A DNA stretch of 64,000 bases from Corynebacterium camporealensis (GTDB lineage: Bacteria; Actinomycetota; Actinomycetes; Mycobacteriales; Mycobacteriaceae), in the NCBI RefSeq assembly GCF_000980815.1, contig NZ_CP011311.1, positions 310,001 through 374,000 of the forward strand. The letters run 5' to 3'. Both the position numbers and the translations under genes were made by a program. This document shows positions 47,334 to 55,589 of this stretch, piece after piece. The notes beneath the pieces are model-generated. The model did not search any database. It was not told the DNA's origin and saw only the letters and a list, made by a program, of their open reading frames with translations. Each line of letters starts with the position of its first letter. Positions within the stretch are counted from its first letter, which is position 1.

Positions 47334-47675
47334 TTAGTTGCTTCCGGGAGCGGAGCTGACGACGGCGTCGACACAGTGGGCATCGACACGCTTGAGCTCT
47401 GCACACTCCCGCATGGCTGCCTTCTGAACGTTCTTGGCTGCCTCAAACACAGGAACGTCTGCGTCGAGGTCTAAGTCGAAGAACACCTGCAGGTGCGAGT
47501 CATCGCGCGGGTTGGGGCGTTTGAGGCCAACGACTCGGTGGCCGGCGTAGAGAAGGGCATTCTCGCCGTAGCGACCACCGTTCAACTGGGCTACCCCCGG
47601 CACGGCCGTAGCCGCAGCGGCAATAGCGCGCGCCGTATCCTGCGCGAGCTCGAAGCGGGCTCGGGAGTTCGCCAT
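47334..47675 (-). CDS. Small Asp23-like protein
   Basis: 113 aa, soluble. The segment TARAIAAAATAVPGVAQLNGGRYGENALLYAG and the later LQVFFDLDLDADVPVFEAAKNVQKAAM match the fold pattern of Asp23/Gls24 proteins (helix, conserved VPGV, then strand-helix). It lies three bases after the main Asp23 gene. Two C-terminal cysteines (ECAEL and HCVDA) are a local peculiarity. Confidence 0.62.
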   Translation of the reverse strand: MANSRARFELAQDTARAIAAAATAVPGVAQLNGGRYGENALLYAGHRVVGLKRPNPRDDSHLQVFFDLDLDADVPVFEAAKNVQKAAMRECAELKRVDAHCVDAVVSSAPGSN

Positions 47676-47678
47676 GTT

Positions 47679-48170
47679 TTAGTTCTGGCCCTGGTTCAGA
47701 GCAGCCTGGTTGTCGGTGGAGTCTTCCTCAGCGTCTTCGTGCGGCAGTTTCACGTCGTGAACAACAACGTCGACGCGGGTGACGGTCAGGCCGGTCATGC
47801 GCTCAACAGCGTTCATGATGTTGCGGCGGATAGCCTCAGCCAGCTCGTGGATAGCAACGCCGTACTCAGCGATGATGGCGATCTCGATGGAAGCAGCACC
47901 CTCAGCAACGGTGACGGACACGCCCTGGCGAACGTCCTCGGAAGCGCCGAAGGACTCACGGATGGAACCAATCATGCGAGCGCCGCCGCCACCCAGGGCA
48001 GCAACACCGGAAACCTCGCGGGCAGCAACGCCAGCGATCTTGGAGACAACAGCGTCATCAATGGTGGTGGTACCGAACTCGGTCTCGAGGTTCTCGTTGA
48101 CCTCGCGCGCCGGTACAGCCTGCTCCTCGTTGACAGCCGGGGTGTTGTTCTTCTCGTTGTTGTTAGCCAT
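47679..48170 (-). CDS. Asp23/Gls24 family envelope stress response protein
   Basis: 163 aa from the ATG at 48170 (AAAGGTGG upstream). An acidic, Asn-rich N terminus of 35 residues is followed by the Asp23 domain: TTTIDDAVVSKIAGVAAREVSGVAAL, SVTVAEGAASIEIAIIAEYGVAIHELAEAIRRN and the strand LTVTRVDVVVHDVKL. First gene of a six-gene minus-strand cluster. Asp23 proteins coat the membrane inner face and guard the envelope; here partners are encoded next door. Confidence 0.85.
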   Translation of the reverse strand: MANNNEKNNTPAVNEEQAVPAREVNENLETEFGTTTIDDAVVSKIAGVAAREVSGVAALGGGGARMIGSIRESFGASEDVRQGVSVTVAEGAASIEIAIIAEYGVAIHELAEAIRRNIMNAVERMTGLTVTRVDVVVHDVKLPHEDAEEDSTDNQAALNQGQN

Positions 48171-48890
48171 AACGGCCACCTTTCTCCACAAAATGTTTGC
48201 AACGGTTGCTGCCGCACGAGCGGCATAACAACGAGATTAGGCCTATTCCACAGATTCTGCCGGGCCAGATCTAGATTGATTCCGAAACGTAACCTGGATT
48301 GACGCTTGTGATTTTGCCCACTGTTAAAGCAGAAGTTTGGAAAACAGCTCGTTACGTGCTTAAATACAAGGGTTGCTTTAACACAGCAACGGGATGACAT
48401 CCGGGTCGCAAGGCTCAGATGAAGTCGCGTTGTTGCTGGTAAAGCGAACATGACACCTTCGCAGTCCGCGAACTTCCCTTACGGAAGCAAGCTGGATGAG
48501 AAGGCCTTCTGATCGGGCTAGGTCCGCGTTTGAGTAGAGACATCCCGAGATGAAGACCGGAGAAGGGGCATGGCAAATAAACAGCGGCAGTACGAATAGG
48601 ACGTACAAGCTCTGCTAAAGCAAAGCTTGTACGAAGAGTGTTCCAAAACGTGTAATGCGTGAACACCGTCCTCTTTCGAAACTTTGACTTACGGGTCTTG
48701 TACCCCGTCGAGAGCACTGCATCTGGTTTGCCAGTCGCATCTCTTGGTCGTCATGACAGTCAGACAACTGGCGTTGTGCCAGGCCTCAAGCCCGGACAAC
48801 GTTATAGAGAAATCGAGAAGCAATTCCCACCGCTTCACGCCCCGGATACGCCGGGAATGTGAAAGTGGGGAAGCGAGGAAGAGGATAAGC
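48171..48890. other. 720-base gene-free stretch between the Asp23 cluster and rpsJ
   Basis: Lower in G+C by eye than its neighbours and rich in hairpins. These include GCCGC-ACGA-GCGGC near 48212, GTTGCT-N7-AGCAAC near 48372, and a strong 10-bp stem CGTACAAGCT / AGCTTGTACG at 48602-48633 with inner TGC/GCA pairing. A TTGACG (48299-48304) with GTTAAA 18 bp downstream may be a plus-strand promoter. No convincing protein is seen on either strand. It must contain the S10 operon promoter and leader; a stable RNA is possible. Confidence 0.5.
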
Positions 48891-49196
48891 GTGGCGGGAC
48901 AAAAAATCCGCATTCGGCTGAAGGCCTACGACCACGAGGCAATCGACGCTTCCGCAAAGAAGATCGTCGAAACCGTTACCCGTACCGGTGCCCGTGTAGT
49001 TGGTCCTGTGCCGCTCCCAACCGAGAAGAACGTGTACGCAGTTATTCGTTCTCCGCACAAGTACAAGGACTCTCGCGAGCACTTCGAGATGCGCACTCAT
49101 AAGCGCCTCATCGACATTCTCGACCCGACTCCGAAGACCGTTGACGCTCTCATGCGCATCGATCTTCCGGCAAGTGTCGACGTGAACATTCAGTGA
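48891..49196 (+). CDS. rpsJ: 30S ribosomal protein S10
   Basis: 101 aa. [15 protein letters not shown] at the start and the [19 protein letters not shown] loop are typical. The GTG at 48891 is chosen over an in-frame upstream ATG because GAGGAAGAGGA precedes it and the length is right. First gene of the S10 operon. Confidence 0.95.
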   Translation: MAGQKIRIRLKAYDHEAIDASAKKIVETVTRTGARVVGPVPLPTEKNVYAVIRSPHKYKDSREHFEMRTHKRLIDILDPTPKTVDALMRIDLPASVDVNIQ

Positions 49197-49228
49197 TCGA
49201 CGATTAGAACTTTGGTGGAGAACTAATA

Positions 49229-49885
49229 ATGAGTGAAAACGAGATCAAGGGCATTCTGGGCAAGAAGCTCGGCATGACCCAGGTCTTCGACGAGGACAAC
49301 CGCGTTGTACCGGTTACCGTCGTCGAAGCTGGGCCGTGCGTTGTCACCCAGATTCGCACCGCAGAAACCGATGGCTACAACGCCATCCAGATCGCCTTTG
49401 GCGACATCGACCCCCGCAAGGCAAACAAGCCTGCTTCCGGTCACTTCAAGAAGGCCGGCGTGACCCCGCGTCGCTACGTAGCCGAAATCCGCATGGACGA
49501 CACCTCCGCATACGAGGTCGGCCAGGAAGTTAAGGTCGACATCTTCGAGGGCATCACCTTCGTTGACGTCACCGGTACCTCCAAGGGCCACGGCTACGCT
49601 GGTGCTATGAAGCGCCACGGCTTCGCTGGCCAGGGCGCTGCCCACGGTAACCAGGCTGCTCACCGCCGCGTCGGCGGTATCGGCGGCGCTGCTACCCCGG
49701 GTCGCGTCTTCAAGGGTAAGCGCATGGCTGGCCGCATGGGCCAGGACCGCGTGACCACCCAGAACCTGAAGATTCAGAAGATCGATGCCGAGTCCAACCT
49801 GCTGCTCATCAAGGGTGCTATCCCAGGTGCACGCGGCGGACTCGTCACCGTCAAGACCGCAGTGAAGGGCGGTGCACACGCATGA
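49229..49885 (+). CDS. rplC: 50S ribosomal protein L3
   Basis: 218 aa; lines the peptidyl-transferase region. [17 protein letters not shown] at the start and [28 protein letters not shown] form the conserved loop approaching the catalytic centre. It overlaps rplD by 4 bp. Confidence 0.97.
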   Translation: MSENEIKGILGKKLGMTQVFDEDNRVVPVTVVEAGPCVVTQIRTAETDGYNAIQIAFGDIDPRKANKPASGHFKKAGVTPRRYVAEIRMDDTSAYEVGQEVKVDIFEGITFVDVTGTSKGHGYAGAMKRHGFAGQGAAHGNQAAHRRVGGIGGAATPGRVFKGKRMAGRMGQDRVTTQNLKIQKIDAESNLLLIKGAIPGARGGLVTVKTAVKGGAHA

Positions 49886-50544
49886 GCAACCTCAAGCTAG
49901 ACGTCCTTACCGCTGAGGGTAAGACCAACGGCTCCGTCGAGCTGCCTGCTGAGATCTTTGACACCGAGGCATCGGTAGCCCTGATGCACCAGGTTGTTAA
50001 CGCTCAGCTCGCAGGCGCTCGCCAGGGCACCCACAAGACCAAGACCCGCGGTGAAGTCCGCGGCGGTGGCCGTAAGCCTTTCCGTCAGAAGGGCACCGGC
50101 CGCGCACGCCAGGGCTCCATCCGCGCACCGCACTACACCGGTGGTGGCACCGTCCACGGTCCGGTTCCGCGCAGCTACGCACAGCGCACCCCTAAGAAGA
50201 TGATCAAGGCTGCTCTCTTCGGTGCACTGTCTGATCGTGCTCGCAACGAGCGCATCCACGTCATCGAGGAACTGGTTCCTGGCCAGACCCCGTCGACGAA
50301 GGCTGCAAAGTCCTTCATCGAGAACATCACCGAGCGCAAGAACGTCCTGCTCGTTGTCGGCCGCGAAGACATCAATGCTCGTCGCAGCGCCAACAACCTG
50401 CCGAACGTCCACGTGCTCGATGCCGGCCAGCTGAACACCTACGACGTTCTGTACTCCGACGACGTTGTGTTCTCTGTGGAGGCACTGCACAGCTTCATCA
50501 CCCGCGCTCAGGGCGCTAACGATGAGGCGAAGGAGGAGAAGTAA
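49882..50544 (+). CDS. rplD: 50S ribosomal protein L4
   Basis: 220 aa; tunnel-wall protein. The extended loop [29 protein letters not shown] is the macrolide-tunnel element and appears unaltered. In some bacteria L4 also represses the S10 operon through the leader. The ATG overlaps the rplC stop, and its own stop overlaps the rplW start by one base. Confidence 0.97.
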   Translation: MSNLKLDVLTAEGKTNGSVELPAEIFDTEASVALMHQVVNAQLAGARQGTHKTKTRGEVRGGGRKPFRQKGTGRARQGSIRAPHYTGGGTVHGPVPRSYAQRTPKKMIKAALFGALSDRARNERIHVIEELVPGQTPSTKAAKSFIENITERKNVLLVVGREDINARRSANNLPNVHVLDAGQLNTYDVLYSDDVVFSVEALHSFITRAQGANDEAKEEK

Positions 50545-50846
50545 TGGCTAAGATCGCAAACCCGCGCGACATCGTTCTCGCACCGGTCGTTTCCGAGAAG
50601 TCCTACGGTCTGATGGAGCAGAACGTCTACACGTTCTACGTCTCCACCGACTCCAACAAGTCCCAGATCAAAGATGCCGTAGAGCAGATCTTCGGCGTGA
50701 AGGTCGACTCCGTTAACACCGTTAACCGTGCAGGTAAGCGTAAGCGCACCCGCACCGGTTACGGCCAGCGTAAGTCCACCAAGCGCGCCTACGTGACGCT
50801 CCGTGAAGGCAGCGACTCCATCGACGTCTTTGGCGCACAGGCCTAA
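50544..50846 (+). CDS. rplW: 50S ribosomal protein L23
   Basis: 100 aa; tunnel-exit protein that docks trigger factor and [27 protein letters not shown] and the basic loop [25 protein letters not shown] are characteristic. It starts at the A of the rplD stop (TAATG). Confidence 0.96.
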   Translation: MAKIANPRDIVLAPVVSEKSYGLMEQNVYTFYVSTDSNKSQIKDAVEQIFGVKVDSVNTVNRAGKRKRTRTGYGQRKSTKRAYVTLREGSDSIDVFGAQA

Positions 50847-50871
50847 GACGGAGACGAAGTAAGGAAGAATT

Positions 50872-51708
50872 ATGGCTATTCGTAAATACAAGCCGACAAC
50901 TCCGGGTCGCCGCGCATCCTCCGTTTCCGAGTTCGAGGAAATCACTCGCTCGACTCCGGAGAAGTCCCTGCTGCGCCCGCTGAGCAAGACCGGTGGTCGT
51001 AACAACCACGGCCACATCACCACCCGCCACATCGGCGGTGGCCACAAGCGCCGTTACCGTCTGATCGACTTCCGTCGTAACGACAAGGACGGCATCCCGG
51101 CAAAGGTCGCTCACATCGAGTACGACCCGAACCGCACCGCAAACATCGCACTGCTGCACTACGCAGACGGCGAGAAGCGCTACATCATTGCTCCGAAGGG
51201 CCTGAAGCAGGGTACCGAGGTCGAGTCCGGTGCTAACGCAGATATCAAGGTTGGCAACAACCTGCCGCTGCGTAACATCCCGACCGGTACCACCATCCAC
51301 GCTGTGGAGCTCAAGCCGGGCGCTGGCGCTAAGCTGGCTCGCTCCGCTGGTGCTTCCATCCAGCTGCTGGGTAAGGAAGGCAAGTACGCCATCCTGCGTA
51401 TGCCGTCCTCCGAAATCCGCCGCGTTGATATCCGTTGCCGCGCTACCGTCGGTGAGGTCGGCAATGCTGACCAGATGAACATCCGTTGGGGCAAGGCAGG
51501 CCGTATGCGCTGGAAGGGCGTTCGCCCGACCGTCCGCGGTGTTGTCATGAACCCGGTCGACCACCCGCACGGTGGTGGTGAGGGTAAGACCTCGGGTGGC
51601 CGCCACCCAGTGTCCCCATGGGGCACCAAGGAGGGTCGTACCCGCAACCCGAACCGTTACTCGAACAACATGATCGTGCGCCGTCGTCGCCCGAACAAGA
51701 AGCGCTAA
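50872..51708 (+). CDS. rplB: 50S ribosomal protein L2
   Basis: 278 aa; needed for subunit association and the peptidyl-transferase centre. Conserved [15 protein letters not shown] near 56-70 and the C-terminal [14 protein letters not shown] with the critical His. GGAAGAATT lies upstream of the ATG. Confidence 0.97.
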   Translation: MAIRKYKPTTPGRRASSVSEFEEITRSTPEKSLLRPLSKTGGRNNHGHITTRHIGGGHKRRYRLIDFRRNDKDGIPAKVAHIEYDPNRTANIALLHYADGEKRYIIAPKGLKQGTEVESGANADIKVGNNLPLRNIPTGTTIHAVELKPGAGAKLARSAGASIQLLGKEGKYAILRMPSSEIRRVDIRCRATVGEVGNADQMNIRWGKAGRMRWKGVRPTVRGVVMNPVDHPHGGGEGKTSGGRHPVSPWGTKEGRTRNPNRYSNNMIVRRRRPNKKR

Positions 51709-51721
51709 GAGGAGGTAAACA

Positions 51722-52000
51722 ATGCCACGCAGCCTTAAGAAGGGCCCGTTCGTCGATGAGCACCTCCTCAACAAGGTGGATGCTCAGAACGAGAAAGGCA
51801 CCAAGCAGGTCATCAAGACCTGGTCTCGCCGTTCGACCATTCTGCCCGACTTCATCGGTCACACCTTCGCCGTCCACGACGGTCGCAAGCATGTACCGGT
51901 CTTTGTCGAGGACTCCATGGTCGGCCACAAGCTCGGTGAGTTTGCACCAACCAAGACCTTTAAGGGTCACGTCAAGGACGACAAGAAGGGACGTCGATAA
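51722..52000 (+). CDS. rpsS: 30S ribosomal protein S19
   Basis: 92 aa head protein: [42 protein letters not shown] and the [13 protein letters not shown] end are standard. AGGAGGT lies just before the ATG. Confidence 0.97.
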   Translation: MPRSLKKGPFVDEHLLNKVDAQNEKGTKQVIKTWSRRSTILPDFIGHTFAVHDGRKHVPVFVEDSMVGHKLGEFAPTKTFKGHVKDDKKGRR

Positions 52001-52003
52001 GCG

Positions 52004-52366
52004 ATGAGTGAAACCATCACCTCCGCATCCGCCACGGCCCGCTACGTTCGCGTCACCCCGATGAAGGCACGCCGCGTCATCGACCTGGTACGCGGTAAGT
52101 CCGTCAGCGAAGCCCTGGCCATCCTGAAGTACGCCCCGCAGGGCGCTGCTAAGCCAGTCGCTAAGGTAGTTGCTTCCGCAGCTGCTAACGCCGAGAACAA
52201 CTTCGGCCTGGATCCGCGCACCCTGGTCATCTCCGAGGCATACGCCAACGAGGGTCCGACCATGCGTCGTTTCCAGCCGCGCGCACAGGGCCGTGCATTC
52301 ATGATTCGTAAGCGCACCAGCCACATCACCGTGGTGGTCGAGAGCCAGCAGGAAGGGGCCAAGTAA
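52004..52366 (+). CDS. rplV: 50S ribosomal protein L22
   Basis: 120 aa; its beta-hairpin lines the exit tunnel. [23 protein letters not shown] and the hairpin tip [28 protein letters not shown] are intact. It overlaps rpsC by one base (TAATG). Confidence 0.97.
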   Translation: MSETITSASATARYVRVTPMKARRVIDLVRGKSVSEALAILKYAPQGAAKPVAKVVASAAANAENNFGLDPRTLVISEAYANEGPTMRRFQPRAQGRAFMIRKRTSHITVVVESQQEGAK

Positions 52367-53112
52367 TGGGCCAGAAGATCCATCCTCACGGCCTACGTTT
52401 GGGCATCACTTCCGACTGGAAGACCCACTGGTTCGCCGATAAGGACTACGCGAACTACGTAGCCGAAGACATCAAGATTCGTAAGTACCTGGAAACGGGT
52501 CTCGAGCGCGCCGGCATCGCCGACGTTGTCATCGAGCGCACCCGTGACCGCGTCCGCGTTGACATTCACACCGCCCGTCCGGGCATCGTGATTGGCCGCC
52601 GCGGTGCTGAGGCCGACCGCATCCGCCGTGCGCTGGAAAAGCTCACCGGCAAGATGGTCGCCCTCAACATCCTCGAGGTCAAGCAGGTCGACGCTAACGC
52701 CACCCTGGTTGCTCAGAACATAGCTGAGCAGCTGGTCAACCGCGTTGCTTTCCGCCGCGCTATGCGCAAGGCTATCCAGTCTGCAATGCGTCAGCCGCAG
52801 GTCAAAGGCATCAAGATCCTGCTGTCCGGTCGTCTGGGCGGCGCCGAGATGTCCCGCAACGAGCGCTACCACGAGGGTCGCGTTCCGCTGCACACCCTGC
52901 GCGCAGAGATCGACTACGGCACCGCAGAGGCCCACACCACCTTCGGCCGCATTGGCGTCAAGGTGTGGATCTACAAGGGTGACGTCGTCGGTGGCGTACG
53001 CGAGTCCGAACTGAACGCTCCGTCGCAGGGCCGTGGCCGCGGCGACCGTGGTGGTCGTCCGCGTCGTGGCGGCCAGCGTCGTCAGCGCGCACAGCAGAAG
53101 CAGGAGGGCTAA
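52366..53112 (+). CDS. rpsC: 30S ribosomal protein S3
   Basis: 248 aa; mRNA-entry protein with helicase role. The KH domain carries [15 protein letters not shown], and the C-terminal half has [27 protein letters not shown]. The last 35 residues are a Gly/Arg-rich tail ([20 protein letters not shown]), common in actinobacteria. Confidence 0.97.
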   Translation: MGQKIHPHGLRLGITSDWKTHWFADKDYANYVAEDIKIRKYLETGLERAGIADVVIERTRDRVRVDIHTARPGIVIGRRGAEADRIRRALEKLTGKMVALNILEVKQVDANATLVAQNIAEQLVNRVAFRRAMRKAIQSAMRQPQVKGIKILLSGRLGGAEMSRNERYHEGRVPLHTLRAEIDYGTAEAHTTFGRIGVKVWIYKGDVVGGVRESELNAPSQGRGRGDRGGRPRRGGQRRQRAQQKQEG

Positions 53113-53115
53113 TCC

Positions 53116-53532
53116 ATGCTGATTCCTAAGCGCGTTAAGTACCGTCGCCAGCACCGCCCGAACCGTAGCGGTGTCTCCAAGGGCGGTAACCGCATCAACT
53201 TCGGTGACTACGCCATCCAGGCTCTCGAGCCGGCTTACGTCACCAACCGTCAGATTGAGGCCGCACGTATTGCCATCAACCGCCACGTCAAGCGCGGTGG
53301 CAAGGTGTGGATCAACATCTTCCCGGACCGTCCGCTGACCCAGAAGCCGCTCGGCGTGCGTATGGGTTCCGGTAAGGGCCCGGTCGAGAAGTGGGTGGCC
53401 AATGTGAAGCCAGGCCGCGTTCTTTTCGAGATGAGCTACCCTAACGAAGCCACTGCAATTGAGGCTCTGCGCCGCGCTGGCCAGAAGCTTCCTTGCAAGG
53501 TTCGTATCATCAAGAAGGAGGACCAGTTCTAA
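53116..53532 (+). CDS. rplP: 50S ribosomal protein L16
   Basis: 138 aa; binds near the A-site tRNA elbow. It begins [14 protein letters not shown]; later [33 protein letters not shown] is the family signature. Its stop overlaps the rpmC start. Confidence 0.97.
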   Translation: MLIPKRVKYRRQHRPNRSGVSKGGNRINFGDYAIQALEPAYVTNRQIEAARIAINRHVKRGGKVWINIFPDRPLTQKPLGVRMGSGKGPVEKWVANVKPGRVLFEMSYPNEATAIEALRRAGQKLPCKVRIIKKEDQF

Positions 53533-53762
53533 TGGCAACCGGTACCCCCGCTCACGAGTTCCGCGAGCTCGACAAGGCTGAACTGGAAGACCGTCTGAGC
53601 AGCGCCAAGGAAGAACTTTTCAACCTGCGCTTCCAGAAGGCCACCGGTCAGCTGACCAACAACCGCCGCATCGGCACCGTGAAGCGCGACATTGCTCGCA
53701 TCTACACCGTGCTGCGCGAGCGTGAGCTCGGTCTTTCTACCAACCCAGGAGATGAGGCTTAA
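53532..53762 (+). CDS. rpmC: 50S ribosomal protein L29
   Basis: 76 aa two-helix protein near the exit tunnel: [32 protein letters not shown] and [19 protein letters not shown]. The ATG at 53532 overlaps the rplP stop; an upstream in-frame ATG lies inside rplP. Confidence 0.95.
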   Translation: MATGTPAHEFRELDKAELEDRLSSAKEELFNLRFQKATGQLTNNRRIGTVKRDIARIYTVLRERELGLSTNPGDEA

Positions 53763-53764
53763 TC

Positions 53765-54058
53765 ATGGCAGAAGCAAGCAAGGCTCCAACTCCTAAGAAG
53801 GAGAAGGTCAAGGGCGCACGCAAGACTCGCATCGGCTACGTTGTCTCCGACAAGATGGCTAAGACCATCGTTGTCGAGCTCGAAGACCGCAAGCAGCACG
53901 CCCTGTACGGCAAGATCATGCGCTCCAACAAGAAGGTTAAGGCGCACGATGAGAACGAGACCGCCGGCATCGGCGACCGCGTTCGCATTGCTGAGACCCG
54001 TCCTCTTTCCAAGGACAAGTTCTACCGTCTCGTTGAGATCGTAGAGAAGGCCAAGTAA
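53765..54058 (+). CDS. rpsQ: 30S ribosomal protein S17
   Basis: 97 aa; a basic N-terminal extension (residues 1-20, [15 protein letters not shown]) precedes the usual OB fold with [16 protein letters not shown] and [22 protein letters not shown]. Last gene of this S10 operon segment; rplN is not next but about 7 kb away. Confidence 0.96.
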   Translation: MAEASKAPTPKKEKVKGARKTRIGYVVSDKMAKTIVVELEDRKQHALYGKIMRSNKKVKAHDENETAGIGDRVRIAETRPLSKDKFYRLVEIVEKAK

Positions 54059-54090
54059 GAGAGAGCTGAAGGCTCTCCACAGCCGATAGG

Positions 54091-54138
54091 AAAGGCTCGT
54101 AACCTACCCGCTCAGGGTGGTTACGAGCCTTTCTCGTT
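54091..54138 (+). terminator. Terminator after rpsQ
   Basis: A perfect 14-bp stem AAAGGCTCGTAACC / GGTTACGAGCCTTT, with further ACCC/GGGT pairing in the loop, then CTCGTTTTT. Confidence 0.9.
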
Positions 54139-54143
54139 TTTAA

Positions 54144-54181
54144 CGCGCATCGACTGTCGATGCGCGCTTGTCGATGCGCGC
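54144..54181. repeat. Hairpin with one duplicated arm
   Basis: CGCGCATCGA-CTG-TCGATGCGCG is a perfect 10-bp hairpin, and the right arm is repeated at once as TCGATGCGCGC after CTTG. Alternative folds are therefore possible. It sits between convergent genes and may serve the minus-strand side. Confidence 0.6.
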
Positions 54182-54582
54182 TAGCGGCGGCGGCCATCCA
54201 TGGCCGAAATGATGGTGACAAACAGGGAAAGCACCGTGGCCATGGACAGGAAGAAGGTACCGACACGGTAGGGGACCGTGCCGACGGATTCGACGTTGCC
54301 GAAGATGTAGAGCCACAGCGCCCAGCCGATGATCTGCGCGATGGCGCCAATGCCAGACAGGCCACGCAGGCTGCGCTGGAGTTGCTGCTTAGGTGCGAAG
54401 AAGCCGCGGGAGGCATCCACTATGGCGAGGATGCTCAAGATGATGCACAGCCCGCCGGATAGCCATACCGGCAACAGTGCGGAAGTGCCTGCCAGTACGG
54501 GCAGTACGAAGGACAAAAACACCAGAACGAACAGCACGCCGTGCAGCACTAAAGAGCGGTTGGGGTAGGCGGCTGGTTGCAT
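54181..54582 (-). CDS. Four-span membrane protein of unknown function
   Basis: 133 aa with four hydrophobic segments at about 13-31, 36-54, 75-95 and 105-125. A short basic loop FFAPKQQLQRSLR joins spans 2 and 3. No family is recognised. AGGAG lies before the ATG, and a TACACT -10-like box further upstream. The neighbour upstream, a PfkB kinase, is on the same strand with a 57-nt gap. Confidence 0.65.
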   Translation of the reverse strand: MQPAAYPNRSLVLHGVLFVLVFLSFVLPVLAGTSALLPVWLSGGLCIILSILAIVDASRGFFAPKQQLQRSLRGLSGIGAIAQIIGWALWLYIFGNVESVGTVPYRVGTFFLSMATVLSLFVTIISAMDGRRR

Positions 54583-54639
54583 GGTGGCTCCTAACGCTTT
54601 GGGGATGAACTTGGTTTAGTGTAGTCCCCAAAGGCTGCG

Positions 54640-55524
54640 TTAGAGCAGTTCATCGACCTCCGCGCGGCGCGGGGCATCAGCGCCAGTACGCGCAATAGTC
54701 AGCGCGGCTGTCGATGCCGCGAATTCGAGAATCTCGTGCCAGTCATACGCGCTGAGCTGTTCTAGGTCTGCGGCGTCAAAGTTGCGCTCGGCAATCTTGG
54801 TCAAAAGCGCTGCCATCACGGCATCGCCGGCACCGATGGTGTCCGCGATATCGACCTTGACCGGCGGTACGTCGAGTTCCGTCGTTCCCGCACGGACGCT
54901 GAGGCCGTGCGCACCGTGGGTGGTCACGACGACGGGCACCTTCTTCAGGGACTCCACGCCGAGGAACTCTGCTTCGGCGTTCGAGACTTTGAGGATGGTG
55001 ACATCGTCAAGCAATGCCTGCAGAAACTCACGGTGCTCAGCGGTATCAGTATCCGGGCGGATGTTCGGGTCAACTGCAATGAGCGAGCCATTCTTGGCCA
55101 TGGTGTGCAGCACCTCCGCGTAGCGGGAGGCACCTGGCTCCATGGCGAGGGACAAGGTGCCAAAGTAGGCCACGCGGGCATCGTTAGCTACTAGCTCCAC
55201 CAGGCGATCTGCGGTGCCTTCGTTATAGAAGGAGTAGGTTGCTGAGCCACCCTCATCAAGCGAAGCAACCGCCAACGTCGTCGGTTCGTCACCCCGCTGT
55301 ACCAGGGAGGTATCGACACCTTCGTCCTCGAGGCGCTTGACCAATGCATCACCAAAGGCATCAGTGGACAGTCGCGACTGGAAACCGACCTGCGCACCCA
55401 AACGTGCAGCGGCAACAGCCACATTGAAGGGACCGCCACCCAAAGAGGGAGTCAGATCGGAAAGTTCGCCAGAAGCGGTGGGCACGAGATCGACGAGGCC
55501 TTCGCCGGAGACAAGAATCTGCAT
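54640..55524 (-). CDS. PfkB-family carbohydrate kinase, fructokinase-like
   Basis: 294 aa ribokinase-fold enzyme. The substrate-side motif GGGPFNVAVAAARLG lies near 29-43. The late ATP/anion-hole motif DTIGAGDAVMAALL contains the catalytic Asp, and the VDPNIRPD segment is typical of fructokinases. Which sugar is used cannot be read. A TAGTAT -10 box six bases before the ATG predicts a leaderless message. No partner transporter is nearby, so the pathway is unclear. Confidence 0.75.
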   Translation of the reverse strand: MQILVSGEGLVDLVPTASGELSDLTPSLGGGPFNVAVAAARLGAQVGFQSRLSTDAFGDALVKRLEDEGVDTSLVQRGDEPTTLAVASLDEGGSATYSFYNEGTADRLVELVANDARVAYFGTLSLAMEPGASRYAEVLHTMAKNGSLIAVDPNIRPDTDTAEHREFLQALLDDVTILKVSNAEAEFLGVESLKKVPVVVTTHGAHGLSVRAGTTELDVPPVKVDIADTIGAGDAVMAALLTKIAERNFDAADLEQLSAYDWHEILEFAASTAALTIARTGADAPRRAEVDELL

Positions 55525-55530
55525 ATGTCC

Positions 55531-55536
55531 ATACTA
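55531..55536 (-). promoter_or_regulatory. -10 box for the PfkB kinase gene
   Basis: On the minus strand TAGTAT is followed by GGACAT and the ATG at 55524; leaderless initiation is likely. Confidence 0.45.
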
Positions 55537-55589
55537 ACGAGGATGTGTGCAGCAGATTCCTGGTTACCTGGTCATTTACATCACTAGGT

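Noticed and set aside
48378..48717. Minus-strand frames of 76 and 100 codons in the gap before rpsJ
   Set aside because: No start signal, no recognisable domain, and they overlap hairpin-rich non-coding sequence.
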